A DNA stretch of 12,967 nucleotides from an uncultured Verrucomicrobia subdivision 3 bacterium (GTDB lineage Bacteria; Verrucomicrobiota; Verrucomicrobiae; Limisphaerales; UBA11358). The stretch covers positions 1-12,967 of the forward strand of contig CAINDH010000243.1 in the NCBI GenBank assembly GCA_903847285.1, written 5' to 3'. Shown one piece after another: positions 11,720 through 12,967 of the stretch. Position numbers and translations under genes: made by a program. A model generated the notes under the pieces. That model made no database searches. It was not told the origin of the DNA and worked only from the letters and a program-made list of their open reading frames with translations. Every line of letters begins with the position of its first letter. The first letter of the stretch is position 1.

Positions 11720-12823
11720 ATGAACGTCACCCTGCGCGGACGCACGGAACATTTCCGCACCGTTACATTCGACGCTAAAAACAATTCCGTCCGGCTTATC
11801 GAGCAACGTTTGCTGCCGCACGAATTCAAGATCATCGGCACCAAAAATTTCCGCGAGACCGCCCGCGCCATCACCGACATGGTCGTGCGCGGCGCGGGTG
11901 CCATTGGAGCCACCGCCGCCTACGGACTCGCGCAAGGCGCGCTGGCTTTTCACGGCGGCAACTTAAACAAATTTTCTACGCACATTGAAACGGTTTATCA
12001 GACTCTGGCCACTGCTCGCCCCACCGCCGTTGACCCGGTGAACGCCATGAATGATGTGCGTCGGAAGATGCAGCCCGGAGCCACCGTGGCCGAACAACAG
12101 TCGCTGGCACTGGCCGCCGCCGAGGAATTTGCCCGTGAAGATGTGGCGCATTGCGAGGCGATTGGTCGCCACGGTGCAAAACTTATCCGCAATGGCATGC
12201 GATTGCTGACCCATTGTAACGCCGGCTGGTTGGCGTTCGTTGACATGGGCACAGCCACGGCACCGATGTATGCCGCGCAGGCGCAGGGGAAAAAATTTCA
12301 TGTCTTCTGCGATGAAACCCGGCCGCGTTCGCAAGGGGCGACACTCACCGCATGGGAACTCGCACAACAGAACATTTCCCACCAGATTATCGCCGATAAC
12401 GCCGCCGGGCATTTGATGCAGCGCGGGGAAATTGATTTGGTCATCGTGGGCAGCGACCGCACGCTTGGACGCACCGGCGAGGTGACGAACAAGATCGGCA
12501 CTTTCACCAAGGCGGTGCTGGCGGCGCGACACAAGATTCCATTCTACGTCGCCATCCCCTGCTCCACCATTGACTGGAAGTTGAAACGCGGCTTGGACAT
12601 TCCCATCGAGGACCGGCACGAAAGCGAAGTGCTTGGGGCGTGGGGCATCACCACCCGCGGCCAGCGCGAATTTATCCGCGTGGCCAACCCGACCAGCGGC
12701 GCACGGAATCCTGGTTTTGATGTGACGCCCGCAGAACTCATCACAGGCATCATCACCCCGGCGGGAATTTTCAAGCCAGGCGAATTGTGGAGGCAACGCC
12801 GCCAGCTTGGTTTTACCGATTGA
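11720..12823 (+). CDS. mtnA: S-methyl-5-thioribose-1-phosphate isomerase
   Basis: Converts methylthioribose-1-phosphate to methylthioribulose-1-phosphate in the methionine salvage pathway; the fold is that of eIF2B-type isomerases. The 367-residue protein carries the catalytic Cys166 in LTHCNAG and the catalytic Asp246 in VGSDRT. DETRPRSQGATLTAWEL (198-214) and TNKIGTFTKAVLA (256-268) bind substrate in the family, and IPFYVAIPCSTID (273-285) closes the active-site region. The usual RGAPAIG motif reads RGAGAIG (57-63), an uncommon Pro-to-Gly change. No other salvage genes (mtnB, mtnC, mtnK, mtnP) are nearby. A related role, such as 5-deoxyribose-1-phosphate isomerase, cannot be excluded. The ATG at 11720 has no Shine-Dalgarno site. 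Downstream is tRNA-Cys on the same strand. Confidence 0.92.
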   Translation: MNVTLRGRTEHFRTVTFDAKNNSVRLIEQRLLPHEFKIIGTKNFRETARAITDMVVRGAGAIGATAAYGLAQGALAFHGGNLNKFSTHIETVYQTLATARPTAVDPVNAMNDVRRKMQPGATVAEQQSLALAAAEEFAREDVAHCEAIGRHGAKLIRNGMRLLTHCNAGWLAFVDMGTATAPMYAAQAQGKKFHVFCDETRPRSQGATLTAWELAQQNISHQIIADNAAGHLMQRGEIDLVIVGSDRTLGRTGEVTNKIGTFTKAVLAARHKIPFYVAIPCSTIDWKLKRGLDIPIEDRHESEVLGAWGITTRGQREFIRVANPTSGARNPGFDVTPAELITGIITPAGIFKPGELWRQRRQLGFTD

Positions 12824-12848
12824 AACCGCGGATGGTTGAAAGTAGAAC

Positions 12849-12876
12849 TTGCTTCGAGTGCAAAATAATTTATTTT
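12849..12876 (+). promoter_or_regulatory. Candidate tRNA-Cys promoter
   Basis: TTGCTT (12849-12854) and TATTTT (12871-12876) are spaced 16 bp apart, with transcription expected near 12883, a few bases before the tRNA. A perfect 19-bp palindrome covers the spacer and the -10. Confidence 0.4.
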
Positions 12877-12878
12877 GC
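12860..12878. promoter_or_regulatory. Perfect 9-1-9 palindrome before tRNA-Cys
   Basis: GCAAAATAATTTATTTTGC has two perfect 9-base arms around one central T. It overlaps the spacer and the -10 of the putative tRNA promoter. An AT-rich stem without a following T-run makes a poor terminator for mtnA. A 19-bp dyad is the size of many repressor sites, including Fur-type boxes, but no known consensus fits closely. Confidence 0.4.
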
Positions 12879-12889
12879 CGCTCCCTTCA

Positions 12890-12963
12890 GGCGGGGTAGC
12901 CAAGTGGTAAGGCACGGCTCTGCAAAAGCTGCATCGTCGGTTCGATTCCGACCCTCGCCTCCA
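12890..12963 (+). tRNA. tRNA-Cys (anticodon GCA), CCA encoded
   Basis: The full cloverleaf folds: acceptor GGCGGGG/CCTCGCC (one G-U pair), D stem GCC/GGC with loop AAGTGGTAA, anticodon stem CGGCT/AGCTG with loop CTGCAAA giving anticodon GCA, variable loop CATC, T stem GTCGG/CCGAC with loop TTCGATT. The discriminator base is U73, a known identity element of tRNA-Cys, and the 3' CCA (12961-12963) is in the DNA. Confidence 0.98.
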
Positions 12964-12967
12964 AATC

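Noticed and set aside
11963..12796. 277-codon open frame on the minus strand
   Set aside because: Antisense to mtnA, which is clearly coding along its whole length.
1..12967. CRISPR array, insertion sequence, prophage or integrative element
   Set aside because: No spaced direct-repeat array, transposase, integrase, recombinase or attachment-site duplication was seen; the tRNA-Cys at the end has no visible integrase beside it within the window.

Overview
The window is a 12,967-base piece of a Gram-negative bacterial chromosome with moderately high GC, densely coding. Two outer-membrane barrel proteins, a squalene-hopene cyclase, a DUF5684-type membrane protein, weak Shine-Dalgarno use and short dispersed repeats (CTGCGTTTAT-type decamers, AATCGG-type repeats, a GCGGAGC-type palindrome) suggest Verrucomicrobiota, perhaps the Pedosphaera/Limisphaera side. 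This is inference from gene content and style; no rRNA is present to confirm it.

Layout. 199-1107 (+): AraC-family regulator. 1108-1517: a 410-base gap with a decamer repeat and the cyclase promoter. 1518-3497 (+): squalene-hopene cyclase. 3665-4939 (+): OprB-type carbohydrate porin, which meets the next gene tail to tail on a shared TTAA. 8601-4936 (-): a likely metal-uptake operon, read as small His/Cys membrane-anchored protein, coiled-coil outer-membrane barrel protein, ZnuA-like binding protein, ZnuB-like permease. No ATPase gene is in it. 9701-8730 (-): UDP-glucose 4-epimerase. 10098-9796 (-): DUF5684-like small membrane protein whose expected N-terminus is cut off by an in-frame TAA, followed by a clear intrinsic terminator. 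11128-10259 (-): MnmD-type tRNA wobble-uridine methyltransferase. 11251-11664 (+): small TPR protein. 11720-12823 (+): methylthioribose-1-phosphate isomerase (MtnA). 12890-12963 (+): tRNA-Cys(GCA) with encoded CCA.

Most genes are housekeeping or envelope functions (hopanoids, sugar nucleotides, porins, metal uptake, methionine salvage, tRNA modification), with no phage, IS or CRISPR signature. The most unusual parts are the four-gene metal operon without ATPase, with an 18-bp palindrome upstream of it; a porin-znuA spacer made almost entirely of a dispersed decamer repeat; the nonsense codon in the DUF5684 gene; and several promoters whose -10 element lies only about 6-12 nt before the start codon, suggesting leaderless mRNAs.
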